8,538 nt of DNA from Deltaproteobacteria bacterium (GTDB taxonomy: Bacteria > Desulfobacterota > GWC2-55-46): positions 1 to 8,538 of the forward strand of contig JACRCJ010000207.1 in NCBI GenBank assembly GCA_016219075.1, in the 5' to 3' direction. This document shows positions 1 to 5,986 of this stretch, piece by piece. The position numbers and the translations under genes were made by a program. The notes under the pieces are model-generated. The model searched no databases. It saw only the letters and a list, made by a program, of their open reading frames with translations, and was not told where the DNA came from. The first letter of the stretch is position 1. Each line of letters opens with the position of its first letter.

Positions 1-2
1 CA

Positions 3-9
3 CTCCTCC
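3..9 (-). promoter_or_regulatory. Possible ribosome binding site of a gene lying left of the window
   Basis: Read on the minus strand, positions 9 to 3 spell GGAGGAG, a near-perfect Shine-Dalgarno core, about 45 bases after the stop codon of the diguanylate cyclase gene. A start codon a few bases further on would fall outside the window. An ATG at 17-15 also opens a frame running off the edge (M-R-P-E-E), but it lies before the GGAGGAG, so I favour the site as an SD for a fourth operon gene. Too little sequence is present to decide. Confidence 0.3.
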
Positions 10-54
10 GGCCTCATGGGTGTCTTCTCTCTGAAAGGTCTTCTACAAATGGTC

Positions 55-1128
55 TCAAGCCTTCGCTACCCCGTCTTTTGTAGTGGTCTTGACCCGGTAC
101 ATCGCGTTGTCAGCCATCTGTATGAGGCTGTCCTTGTCGAAGGCGTCCTCGGGAAAACAGGCCACCCCGAAGCTCCCGGTAAGGCGGACATTGATGCCGT
201 CGTCTTTTAGGAAGGTAGCGTCTTTTATCGCCGCCCTTATCTTCTCGGCCGCGATGACCGCGTTTTCCTTTCGGGTCTCGGGCATGAGTATGATGAACTC
301 GTCGCCGCCGTACCGGCACGCCATGTCCACGTTCCTTATTATGCCGATTATGAGCTGCGCCACTTCTTTCAAGAGGCGGCTCCCGCAAAGGTGCCCGAAG
401 CTGTCGTTGACTTCCTTGAAAAAATCGAGGTCGAGGAATATCATCGATATCGGGTTCTTGAACCGTTGCGCCCTCTCGACCTCGTATTCAAGGCGGCTGT
501 GCAGGAACCTTGAGTTGTAGAGCTTAGTCAGGTCGTCTGTGATGGTCAGTTCCTGGACCCTGTTGAATAATATCGCGTTCTCTATGGCTATGGCCGTGTA
601 GTCGGAGAGGGTGGTGAGCACGAGAAGGTCGTCTTCCACGAAACTGCCCTCCTCGACCTTGTTTATGAGCTCTATCACGCCCAGGCACTTGCCTCTCGTT
701 ATCAGGGGGACGCAGATGATCGACTGGGTCTTGAAGCTGGAGACCTCGTCGGCCTTTTTTGAAAACCGCGGGTCCTTGCTCACGTCAGCGACAAGGAGCG
801 GTTGCCTCTCTCTGGCGACCCAGCCCGCTACACCCTCGCCGAGCTTGAGCCTCAGGTCCTTGATCTTTTCAGACCCCGGCCCGATGACTATCTCGAACTT
901 GAGCTCATTGCGCTCATCGTCAAGAAGCAGGAGCGACCAGTTCTTCGGCTGAAGAAGCTCGCTGATCTTGTCCATCACGATGCGCAGGACCTCCTTGAGG
1001 TCGAGCGACGAGGTAAGGGCCTTGCCAATTTCGTTGAATGTCGTTATCTGGAGGCGTTTCTGTTGAAGTTCCCTGGCGCCGGCAGGGTCGCAGTATTCGG
1101 AACTGTTCTGTCCTTTTACCGTTTCCAT
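55..1128 (-). CDS. GAF-GGDEF diguanylate cyclase (c-di-GMP synthesis)
   Basis: This is a predicted soluble sensor enzyme that joins two GTP into cyclic di-GMP. No membrane segment or signal peptide is visible. Residues about 20-190 are a GAF sensor domain (LGEGVAGWVA at 97-106, then VPLITRGKCLGVIELINK). Residues about 195-355 are the GGDEF domain, with the metal-binding LDLDFFKEVND at 232-242, GGDEF at 274-278, and the inhibitory RxxD site RNVD at 265-268, exactly five residues before GGDEF. Two substrate positions look altered: the usual GHxxGD reads GHLCGS (Ser250 for the guanine-contacting Asp), and the C-terminal AKxxGRN is VKTTTKD. I chose the ATG at 1128 (357 aa). The longer frame from 1326 would overlap pabC by over 120 bp and adds a basic, low-complexity leader. 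No strong SD precedes 1128, so the start is the weak point. It lies 74 bp after pabC and is probably co-transcribed with it. Its ligand is unknown. Confidence 0.9.
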   Translation of the reverse strand: METVKGQNSSEYCDPAGARELQQKRLQITTFNEIGKALTSSLDLKEVLRIVMDKISELLQPKNWSLLLLDDERNELKFEIVIGPGSEKIKDLRLKLGEGVAGWVARERQPLLVADVSKDPRFSKKADEVSSFKTQSIICVPLITRGKCLGVIELINKVEEGSFVEDDLLVLTTLSDYTAIAIENAILFNRVQELTITDDLTKLYNSRFLHSRLEYEVERAQRFKNPISMIFLDLDFFKEVNDSFGHLCGSRLLKEVAQLIIGIIRNVDMACRYGGDEFIILMPETRKENAVIAAEKIRAAIKDATFLKDDGINVRLTGSFGVACFPEDAFDKDSLIQMADNAMYRVKTTTKDGVAKA

Positions 1129-1202
1129 GAAAGGAATATAGCTTATCGGGGTGCAGAAATCAAGGCGGCTCTTGGCGGCGGACAGGCGTTTGAGAGCGGT
1201 TT

Positions 1203-2063
1203 TTAAAGCACGCTCTGTATAAGGCGGACGATATCGCCGGGGCCGCCGGAGCCGACCTTTTTCCCGTCGATGACCGTCAGAGGCGCCGCCCCCCAGACCG
1301 AGTTCGTAAGGAAGGCTTCGGCGCATGAACGGAGGTCTTTTAAAAACACCGGCGCCTCTCTTACGGCAACCCCTTTCTTTCCGAGAAGCCTTATGACGGC
1401 CTGTCTCATCACCCCGGGGAGCACGCCTTCAGCCGGGTCTGATGATACAGGCGGTGTAAGGACTGCCCCGCCTGAGACTACAAAGATGTTCGAGGAGGTC
1501 CCTTCCCTGACGCTTGAGTCTTTGGCCGCGAATATCCCTTCGAGGGCGCCTCTGCGCACGGCCTCGGCCTTTCCAAGAACGCTCGGAAGGTAGTTAAGCG
1601 ACTTGACTCCCGGTATGGCCGGGCCGTAGCCCTTGATAACGGCCGCGCTCACTCCATCGGTCCTGAGGCGCTCCACGGCGTCGGTGTCTATTGGCCGGGC
1701 CACTATTATAACGGTCGGCACGGTCTTTTTCGGCAGGTGCCCGCCGTCGCAATCCGCCCCCCGCGTGACGGTGATCCTCAGGCAGGCCGTCTTTTGGGTA
1801 AGCCCGTTTGCCTTGAGGAGCTTTTCCAGGGCCCCGTCCTTAATGTCGAGCTCAAGGGCCTTTAGAGAGCCCGCCGGAAAGGCGAGAAAGCGGGCGCCTT
1901 TTTTAAGCCTTGAAAGATGGTCCCTGAGGAACTCGACTCTCCCGTCCACGGCCTTCATCGTCTCGAAGAGGCCGTCCCCGTAGTTAAGCCCACGGTCGAA
2001 TACCGAGACCGTGGCCTTATTCTCCGGCAAGACCCTGCCGTTTATGTAAACGCGTCTTTTCAT
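1203..2063 (-). CDS. pabC: Class IV PLP aminotransferase-fold enzyme, probable 4-amino-4-deoxychorismate lyase
   Basis: This 286-residue protein has the class IV aminotransferase fold. Visible signatures are YGDGLFET (28-35), the PLP lysine Lys154 in VKSLNYLPSVLGK, EGTSSNIF (187-194) with the family glutamate, and LTNSVWGAAP followed by VIDGKKVG near the C-terminus. The fold covers branched-chain aminotransferases, D-amino acid aminotransferases and aminodeoxychorismate lyase. Sequence alone separates these poorly, and KSLNYL is also common in the aminotransferases. The call as PabC, which splits 4-amino-4-deoxychorismate into p-aminobenzoate and pyruvate using PLP, rests mainly on position: it starts 10 bp after the stop of pabB. 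The ATG at 2063 is preceded by GAAAGG at a good distance, overlapping the pabB stop region, which suggests translational coupling. Length is normal for the family. Confidence 0.85.
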   Translation of the reverse strand: MKRRVYINGRVLPENKATVSVFDRGLNYGDGLFETMKAVDGRVEFLRDHLSRLKKGARFLAFPAGSLKALELDIKDGALEKLLKANGLTQKTACLRITVTRGADCDGGHLPKKTVPTVIIVARPIDTDAVERLRTDGVSAAVIKGYGPAIPGVKSLNYLPSVLGKAEAVRRGALEGIFAAKDSSVREGTSSNIFVVSGGAVLTPPVSSDPAEGVLPGVMRQAVIRLLGKKGVAVREAPVFLKDLRSCAEAFLTNSVWGAAPLTVIDGKKVGSGGPGDIVRLIQSVL

Positions 2064-2073
2064 TGTGCCTTTC

Positions 2074-3441
2074 TCACGGCTCGCACGTCCCCTCGGAGAA
2101 GATTCCGAGGGAGGAGAGGAAGTCCCGTGCCTTCAAGAGCGTCTCCTCGTACTCTTCCTCTGGCACCGAGTCCGCGACGATCCCTCCGCCTACATGGAGG
2201 CAGAGGAACCCGTCCTTGTAAACGGCCGTCCTTATCGCCATCGCCATGTCCATATCCCCGTTGAGGTCCATCCACCCTACGGCGCCAGTATACACGCCTC
2301 TTGGGGACGGCTCAAGCTCGTCTATTATCTCCATCGCCCGTATCTTCGGGGCCCCCGTTACGGACCCTCCCGGAAAGACCGCCTTGAGGGCCGCAGCCGA
2401 ATCGACCCCGGGCCTGAGCGTGCCCCTTACGGTCGAGATCATGTGGTGAAGGTGGCGGTAGGTCTCGACCTTCTCAAAGCCGGACACTTCCACGCTCCCG
2501 GTAACAGAGACCCTGCCGAGGTCGTTTCTCTCAAGGTCCACTATCATCACGTGCTCGGCCCGCTCCTTGGCGCTCGTCTTAAGCTCTTCTATCAGGGCGC
2601 GGTCTTCTTCCGGGGTGCTTCCCCTGGGCCTTGTCCCCTTGATCGGGGAGGTCTCTACCGATCCGCGGCAGACCCTGAGGAGCCTTTCCGGGGAGTTGGA
2701 GATTATCTGGAAGCCGCCGAGGTCGATGTACGAGCTGAAAGGCGCCGGATGGTTTTTGCTGAGGCTTAAAAAGAGCGTAAAAGGGTCTCCCTCCCATCTT
2801 ATCTTGAGCCTCTGTGAGAGGTTTATCTGGTATATGTCGCCTGCCGAGATGTAGCCTTTGGCCCCTTTTATCATGGACAGGTACTCTTCTCTGGTCATGT
2901 TAGAGCCGCACTCTTTGGCCGCGGGGACCTCTGCCGGGAGTTCGGGGCCGGACCTCAAGAGGTCCTTGAACCTGTTGAACCGTTCGGGCTTTCCGCTTAC
3001 GGAGATCAGGTGGCCCTGCCCCCTTCTCCTGTCGTATGCGAAAACCGGATCGTAGAGGCCAATCATAAGCTCCGGGACTGAGGCTGCCCCGGGGTCGTGT
3101 TTCTCAGACCTGGCGCGCGGCTCGATCAGCCCTTTGAGGTCGTACGAGAAGTAGCCGAAAAGACCGGAGTTGAACGGGAAGACGGATACCGTGGACCTGT
3201 GCCTCTCAAGCGTCTCTGAGAGCGCCTTGAAAGGGTCGTTGAATGTCTGTCTGCCCCCCGCGATGACCTCCGTACGGCCAGCCGCGGTCTTTATCGTAAG
3301 GACCGGGTCGGCTCCAACAAACGAGAACGAGTCAAGTCTGCCGTCACCGGAGTCACCGCCTGAGAAGATAAAGGGCATTGGAAGGTTTCTAAGGCGCACA
3401 AAGACGTCTTCCGGGGATATGTCGATCTTCTCTAAAAGCAT
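2074..3441 (-). CDS. pabB: Aminodeoxychorismate synthase component I
   Basis: This 455-residue chorismate-binding enzyme adds ammonia to chorismate to give 4-amino-4-deoxychorismate, the first step to p-aminobenzoate and folate. The N-terminal TrpE/PabB-like region covers about residues 1-160 and the chorismate-binding domain about 180-450. Key motifs are ISAGDIYQINLSQR (198-211), SPIKGTRPRG (265-274), HVMIVDLERNDLGR (297-310), GGSVTGAPK (358-366) and the C-terminal GGGIVADS (418-425). The PIKGT form, with Lys268 where anthranilate synthase TrpE has Ala (PIAGT), is the accepted sign of PabB; in E. coli PabB this lysine is the active-site nucleophile. It is standalone, with no glutaminase or PabC domain fused. 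A PabA/TrpG amidotransferase must come from elsewhere, since none is in the window. The ATG at 3441 has an AGGA SD about five bases upstream. It heads the leftward operon with pabC and the cyclase. Confidence 0.95.
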   Translation of the reverse strand: MLLEKIDISPEDVFVRLRNLPMPFIFSGGDSGDGRLDSFSFVGADPVLTIKTAAGRTEVIAGGRQTFNDPFKALSETLERHRSTVSVFPFNSGLFGYFSYDLKGLIEPRARSEKHDPGAASVPELMIGLYDPVFAYDRRRGQGHLISVSGKPERFNRFKDLLRSGPELPAEVPAAKECGSNMTREEYLSMIKGAKGYISAGDIYQINLSQRLKIRWEGDPFTLFLSLSKNHPAPFSSYIDLGGFQIISNSPERLLRVCRGSVETSPIKGTRPRGSTPEEDRALIEELKTSAKERAEHVMIVDLERNDLGRVSVTGSVEVSGFEKVETYRHLHHMISTVRGTLRPGVDSAAALKAVFPGGSVTGAPKIRAMEIIDELEPSPRGVYTGAVGWMDLNGDMDMAMAIRTAVYKDGFLCLHVGGGIVADSVPEEEYEETLLKARDFLSSLGIFSEGTCEP

Positions 3442-3475
3442 CGCGTCCTGTTTTTTTTATTCTCTCTTAGGGTCT

Positions 3476-3495
3476 AATACCCGCAGCTTGCTGCG
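3476..3495 (+). repeat. REP-like hairpin repeat, copy 1
   Basis: AATAC is followed by a small stem-loop, CGCAG-CTTG-CTGCG (stem arms 3482-3486 and 3491-3495). A second copy of the same design lies at 3677-3697 in the same orientation. The size and intergenic position resemble REP/BIME-type repeats, but I see no run of T that would make it a terminator. It lies just upstream of the pabB start, within what should be the pabB promoter region. Confidence 0.5.
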
Positions 3496-3676
3496 CAATA
3501 CATTAGGCCTTTTTGCGCTGGCGGGCGCCTCGGGGCTATTGCTCGGCTCGCTGTCAAGCTCGCGCGCAATAAATACAGAGGCTTGCTCGCTCGCTCTCCT
3601 TTATGCTCGGCTGCGCAATGCCCCTGGTGTTTTGTTAAAAACAATACAAAACATCTAATAACATGGGTTGTTTTCA
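3496..3676. other. Non-coding stretch between the two hairpin repeats, with degenerate internal repeats
   Basis: I see no convincing gene here; the short open frames lack ribosome binding sites and family resemblance. GCGCAAT occurs at 3493-3499, 3564-3570 and 3613-3619. GCTCGGCT occurs at 3541-3548 and 3605-3612. An AT-rich stem-loop joins TGTTTTGT (3628-3635) to ACAAAACA (3646-3653) around a 10-base loop. Composition changes sharply from GC-rich (about 3510-3625) to AT-rich (3626-3680). This could be the remnant of a small non-autonomous mobile element bounded by the REP-like hairpins, or simply intergenic decay. Confidence 0.35.
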
Positions 3677-3697
3677 AATACCCCGGAGTTTGCTCCG
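3677..3697 (+). repeat. REP-like hairpin repeat, copy 2
   Basis: AATAC is followed by CGGAG-TTTG-CTCCG (arms 3684-3688 and 3693-3697), then AGGAGGTTCATTTT. Compared with copy 1, the third stem pair is swapped from C-G to G-C, so the stem is kept although both bases differ. That is what a structure-selected or transposase-recognised repeat would show. The AGGAGG after the stem looks like a Shine-Dalgarno sequence but no gene starts there. Confidence 0.5.
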
Positions 3698-3789
3698 AGG
3701 AGGTTCATTTTAACGGCCTGAAAACCCCATTCAGGATATATCTTTTTAAGACTCCGGTCAAGACGCGCGGGCGAAAGTGGAAATATCGG

Positions 3790-3818
3790 GTGAAAAACGC
3801 CGCGGATTATAGTATATT
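3790..3818 (+). promoter_or_regulatory. Probable promoter of ispG
   Basis: GTGAAA (3790-3795) and TATATT (3813-3818) are separated by 17 bases and match the sigma70 hexamers at 4 and 5 of 6 positions. They sit in the AT-rich stretch immediately before ispG, giving a short leader of roughly 30 bases. Overlapping TATAGT at 3808-3813 is an alternative -10. Confidence 0.45.
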
Positions 3819-3856
3819 TTAATATTGATTATCTTAAACGAAAGAGGCCCTTTAAA

Positions 3857-4924
3857 GTGACGAGAAGAAAGACCCGGCAGATAAAGATCGGCCCTGTCAA
3901 GGTCGGAGGCGACGCCCCGGTGACAGTACAGTCGATGACCAACACCTCCACAGCCGATGTCAGGTCGACCGTAGCCCAGATAAAGGCGCTGGAGGAGGCC
4001 GGGTGCGAGATAATAAGGGTGGCTGTACCCGACATGGAGGCCGCCAGTGCGCTTCGCAGCATCAAGAAGGCCGTCTCTGTCCCCCTTGTCGCCGACATCC
4101 ACTTCGACTGGAGGCTTGCCCTGAAGGCCCTTGATGAAGGGGTCGACTGCCTGAGGCTCAACCCCGGCAACATAGGCTCCAAAGACCGGATAAAAGAGGT
4201 CGTAAAGGCGGCCGGGGAGCGCTCCGTACCCATAAGGATCGGGGTGAACGCCGGGTCCCTTGAAAAAGACATCCTCGCCAGATACGGGCACCCCACGGCG
4301 GACGCGATGGTGGAGAGCGCGGTCCGCCACATAGGGATACTCGAGGACCTGGACTTTACCGACATCAAGGTCTCGATGAAGGCGTCGAGTGTCAGGCTTA
4401 CTGTGGAGAGCTACAGAAAGCTTGCCGCGCTCGTGGACTACCCGTTCCACATAGGCATAACCGAGGCTGGCACGCTATTCTCCGGCACGGTCAAATCTTC
4501 CGTCGGGCTCGGCGTGCTTTTAGCCGACGGTATCGGGGACACGCTCCGTGTCTCTCTTACCGGGGACCCGGTCGATGAGGTGAGGGTAGGCTGGGAGATA
4601 CTCAAATCGCTTGACCTCAGGAAGCGCGGCGTGAATATAATATCGTGCCCCACATGCGGCAGGGTGAAGCTTGACAGCATAAGGATAGCCTCGGAGGTCG
4701 AAAAGAGGCTTATGCACATTAAGGAGTCGGTGAACGTCGCCATAATGGGCTGCGTCGTAAACGGCCCCGGAGAGGCCGTGGAGGCCGATGTGGGCATAAC
4801 CGGGGGAGACGGCGTGGGCCTTATCTATGTGAAGGGCGAGGCCGTAAGGAAGGTGAGAGAGGACGAGATAGTCGAAGCCCTCATAGAAGAGGTCAACAGG
4901 GTCCTTGAGGAAAGAAAAAACTGA
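3857..4924 (+). CDS. ispG: 4-hydroxy-3-methylbut-2-enyl diphosphate synthase
   Basis: IspG (GcpE) is the penultimate MEP-pathway enzyme. It is a cytosolic [4Fe-4S] protein that reductively opens methylerythritol cyclodiphosphate to HMBPP. The 355-residue protein has the bacterial two-domain form. The TIM-barrel part opens with VKVGG and VTVQSMTNT (near 14-30), followed by VADIHFDWRLAL (78-89), LNPGNIG (101-107) and IGVNAGSLE (128-136). The C-terminal cluster-binding part carries CPTCGR (Cys264, Cys267) and MGCVVNGPGEA with Cys299 and Glu306. These match the three Cys and one Glu of the E. coli enzyme with its spacing. There is no plant- or Chlamydia-type insertion. The start is GTG at 3857, with AGAGG about nine bases upstream. 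No other MEP gene is adjacent and it appears to have its own promoter. The family assignment is secure. Confidence 0.97.
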   Translation: MTRRKTRQIKIGPVKVGGDAPVTVQSMTNTSTADVRSTVAQIKALEEAGCEIIRVAVPDMEAASALRSIKKAVSVPLVADIHFDWRLALKALDEGVDCLRLNPGNIGSKDRIKEVVKAAGERSVPIRIGVNAGSLEKDILARYGHPTADAMVESAVRHIGILEDLDFTDIKVSMKASSVRLTVESYRKLAALVDYPFHIGITEAGTLFSGTVKSSVGLGVLLADGIGDTLRVSLTGDPVDEVRVGWEILKSLDLRKRGVNIISCPTCGRVKLDSIRIASEVEKRLMHIKESVNVAIMGCVVNGPGEAVEADVGITGGDGVGLIYVKGEAVRKVREDEIVEALIEEVNRVLEERKN

Positions 4925-4956
4925 CAAGGGTCTGGCGTCAGGGCGCCCGTCGGGGT

Positions 4957-5044
4957 TATAATAAAAAGCGCGGATGACACCCCACGGCTGAGTCCGCCGG
5001 GCGGTCTTTCATCCCCGGGCTTAAGACCACAGGGTTTTAAGACC
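4957..5044 (+). promoter_or_regulatory. Intergenic leader before rhodanese 1: -10 box, inverted repeats and a direct repeat
   Basis: A perfect TATAAT lies at 4957-4962, without a good -35. Downstream, GGATGA (4972-4977) can pair with TCATCC (5009-5014), enclosing a GC hairpin CCGC-CGG-GCGG (4994-5004). Then TTAAGACC occurs twice, at 5021-5028 and 5037-5044, 16 bases apart, a layout that could be a protein-binding direct repeat. I do not recognise a known riboswitch. If the TATAAT is used, the leader would be about 105 bases long. Confidence 0.35.
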
Positions 5045-5075
5045 GTTAAAAATAAAAAAAAGGGGTAGTACGAAG

Positions 5076-5447
5076 ATGGGTCTTTTATCGAAACTGAATA
5101 TCTTCTCCAGGGCCGGCCTGGGAGCGGCTGTTTCGGCCGACGACCTTCAGGGGATGATAGATAATCACGAGGACATCACTATCGTCGATGTGAGGAACAC
5201 ATCGAGGTTCGGCTGCGAGCATATAGCCGGGGCCGTAAACATCCCTCTTAAGCTTATAAGGAAGTACGACGAAGTCCTTATCGGCGTGCTCGATAACGGA
5301 AACAGGCTTGTCGTCTGCTGCGAGAACGGGGATGATTGCCGGGCCGCGAGGGATATCCTTCTGGCGCGAGGAGCCGCAGATGTGGTCTGTCTCAAGGGCG
5401 GCATGAAGGAGTGGGCGCGGGCGGGCCGGATGCTGATATCCGATTGA
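5076..5447 (+). CDS. Single-domain rhodanese-like sulfurtransferase (first of two)
   Basis: This is a 123-residue single rhodanese domain preceded by about 20 residues that do not look like a cleavable signal. Rhodaneses carry sulfane sulfur on a loop cysteine as a persulfide. Visible marks are IVDVRNTSRF (36-45), EHIAGAVNIPL (48-58), the active-site region VVCCENGDDCRAA, and the closing LKGGMKEWARAGR (106-118). Cys82 is the expected catalytic residue, starting the six-residue loop C-E-N-G-D-D. Cys81 stands where many homologues have Tyr or Phe, and Cys88 lies just after the loop, so three cysteines cluster here. The loop lacks the usual Arg inside it and is acidic, so the acceptor is unlikely to be simple thiosulfate chemistry; the physiological partner is unknown. 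The ATG at 5076 has AGGGG ten bases upstream. A paralogue follows at 5562. Confidence 0.88.
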   Translation: MGLLSKLNIFSRAGLGAAVSADDLQGMIDNHEDITIVDVRNTSRFGCEHIAGAVNIPLKLIRKYDEVLIGVLDNGNRLVVCCENGDDCRAARDILLARGAADVVCLKGGMKEWARAGRMLISD

Positions 5448-5479
5448 GCCGTTTTTGCCGTTCCGAAGAGGCGCCGCAA

Positions 5480-5501
5480 GAGTCATATTGACTCCTTTTT
5501 T
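5480..5501 (+). terminator. Short terminator-like hairpin after rhodanese 1
   Basis: GAGTCA-TAT-TGACTC (5480-5494) forms a six-pair stem with a three-base loop, followed by C and six T. It lies 33 bases after the rhodanese 1 stop. The stem is short, so termination would be partial; the symmetrical sequence could also be a protein site. Confidence 0.5.
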
Positions 5502-5519
5502 CAGGTGAGAGGTTTTTTT

Positions 5520-5549
5520 ATCCGCCCGTCTGCCGGGCGGATTTGTTTT
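5520..5549 (+). terminator. Rho-independent terminator or attenuator hairpin directly before rhodanese 2
   Basis: ATCCGCCCG (5520-5528) pairs perfectly with CGGGCGGAT (5534-5542) around a five-base loop, followed by TTGTTTT. The nine-pair GC-rich stem plus the T stretch make a good intrinsic terminator for transcripts from rhodanese 1. It ends only a few bases before the AGGAGGGGG ribosome binding site of rhodanese 2, so it could also act as a leader attenuator of that gene. Confidence 0.75.
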
Positions 5550-5561
5550 AAGGAGGGGGTA

Positions 5562-5921
5562 ATGACGGACATGTTTTCGTTTTTTTCAAGCGTCTTCGGA
5601 CGCAAAGGATGCGCAGACAGGATCACGGCCGGTGAGCTTTTGGCGATGTTAGAGGGCAAAGAGAAGATAACGCTGATAGATGTAAGGACTCCGGCGGAGT
5701 TCAAGGGCGGGCATATCCCGGAAAGCGTTTCTGTGCCGCTCGACACGCTCGCCTCAGCGAGGGTGGACGCTCCCGGCAGGGTGGTCGTATGCTGCGCTTC
5801 GGGCATGAGGAGCTTAAGCGGCAGAGAGATCCTTGAGTCAAAGGGCTTCAGGGATGTCGTTGACCTCAAGGGTGGCTTGAAGGCGTGGGCGAAAGAAGGA
5901 GGCAGGATAGTCAGGGGATAG
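5562..5921 (+). CDS. Single-domain rhodanese-like sulfurtransferase (second of two)
   Basis: This is a 119-residue rhodanese domain, a paralogue of the gene just upstream: the same length between motifs, the same CC pair and the same ending (DLKGGLKAWAKEGG). Motifs are LIDVRTPAEFKGGHIPES (38-55) and the active-site loop CASGMRS at 78-84, with catalytic Cys78 and the usual Arg in the loop. This is a more typical sulfurtransferase loop than in rhodanese 1. Cys77 replaces the common aromatic residue. The ATG at 5562 is chosen because AGGAGGGGG (5551-5559) precedes it at ideal distance. A longer frame from a GTG at 5505 would read through the terminator hairpin and is not credible. No clear promoter lies between the hairpin and the start, so expression probably depends on read-through or a weak promoter. 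The sulfur acceptor is unknown. Confidence 0.9.
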   Translation: MTDMFSFFSSVFGRKGCADRITAGELLAMLEGKEKITLIDVRTPAEFKGGHIPESVSVPLDTLASARVDAPGRVVVCCASGMRSLSGREILESKGFRDVVDLKGGLKAWAKEGGRIVRG

Positions 5922-5940
5922 CAGAGGCTCTTTAAACGCG

Positions 5941-5973
5941 GCCGGGTATTTCTTCACCGGCTCCCATTTTTTT
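5941..5973 (+). terminator. Weak candidate terminator after rhodanese 2
   Basis: GCCGG (5941-5945) can pair with CCGGC (5957-5961) around an 11-base loop, and seven T follow at 5967-5973 after a five-base gap. The stem is short and the gap is longer than in a classical terminator. It overlaps the upstream region of the HIT gene. Confidence 0.35.
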
Positions 5974-5986
5974 ATACGGACTTGAC

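Noticed and set aside
1129..1326. Extended N-terminus of the diguanylate cyclase starting at 1326
   Set aside because: It would overlap pabC by over 120 bp and adds an Arg-rich segment with no domain; the ATG at 1128 starts just before the GAF domain.
1203..2063. Branched-chain or D-amino acid aminotransferase instead of PabC
   Set aside because: It cannot be excluded by motifs, but the 10-bp coupling to pabB makes aminodeoxychorismate lyase the better call.
2065..2769. Plus-strand open frame of 234 codons inside pabB
   Set aside because: Antisense shadow of the GC-rich pabB gene with no recognisable domain.
2074..3441. Anthranilate synthase component I (TrpE)
   Set aside because: The active-site motif is PIKGT with the PabB lysine, not the TrpE PIAGT, and the next gene is a PabC-type enzyme, not TrpG/TrpD.
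3474..3677. Minus-strand open frame of 67 codons and an overlapping plus-strand frame in the pabB-ispG gap
   Set aside because: No convincing SD, no family resemblance, and the residues simply read out the GCTCG/GCGC repeats. It is better explained as repetitive non-coding sequence.
3758..4450. Long minus-strand open frame across ispG
   Set aside because: It is the antisense shadow of ispG, whose sense frame has all family motifs.
4925..5075. TPP or c-di-GMP riboswitch before rhodanese 1, suggested by a GGCTGAG-like string
   Set aside because: Only this short string matches; the other conserved blocks of either class are missing.
5505..5561. GTG start giving rhodanese 2 nineteen extra residues
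   Set aside because: The added codons run through the terminator hairpin and the SD; the ATG at 5562 has an ideal AGGAGG site.
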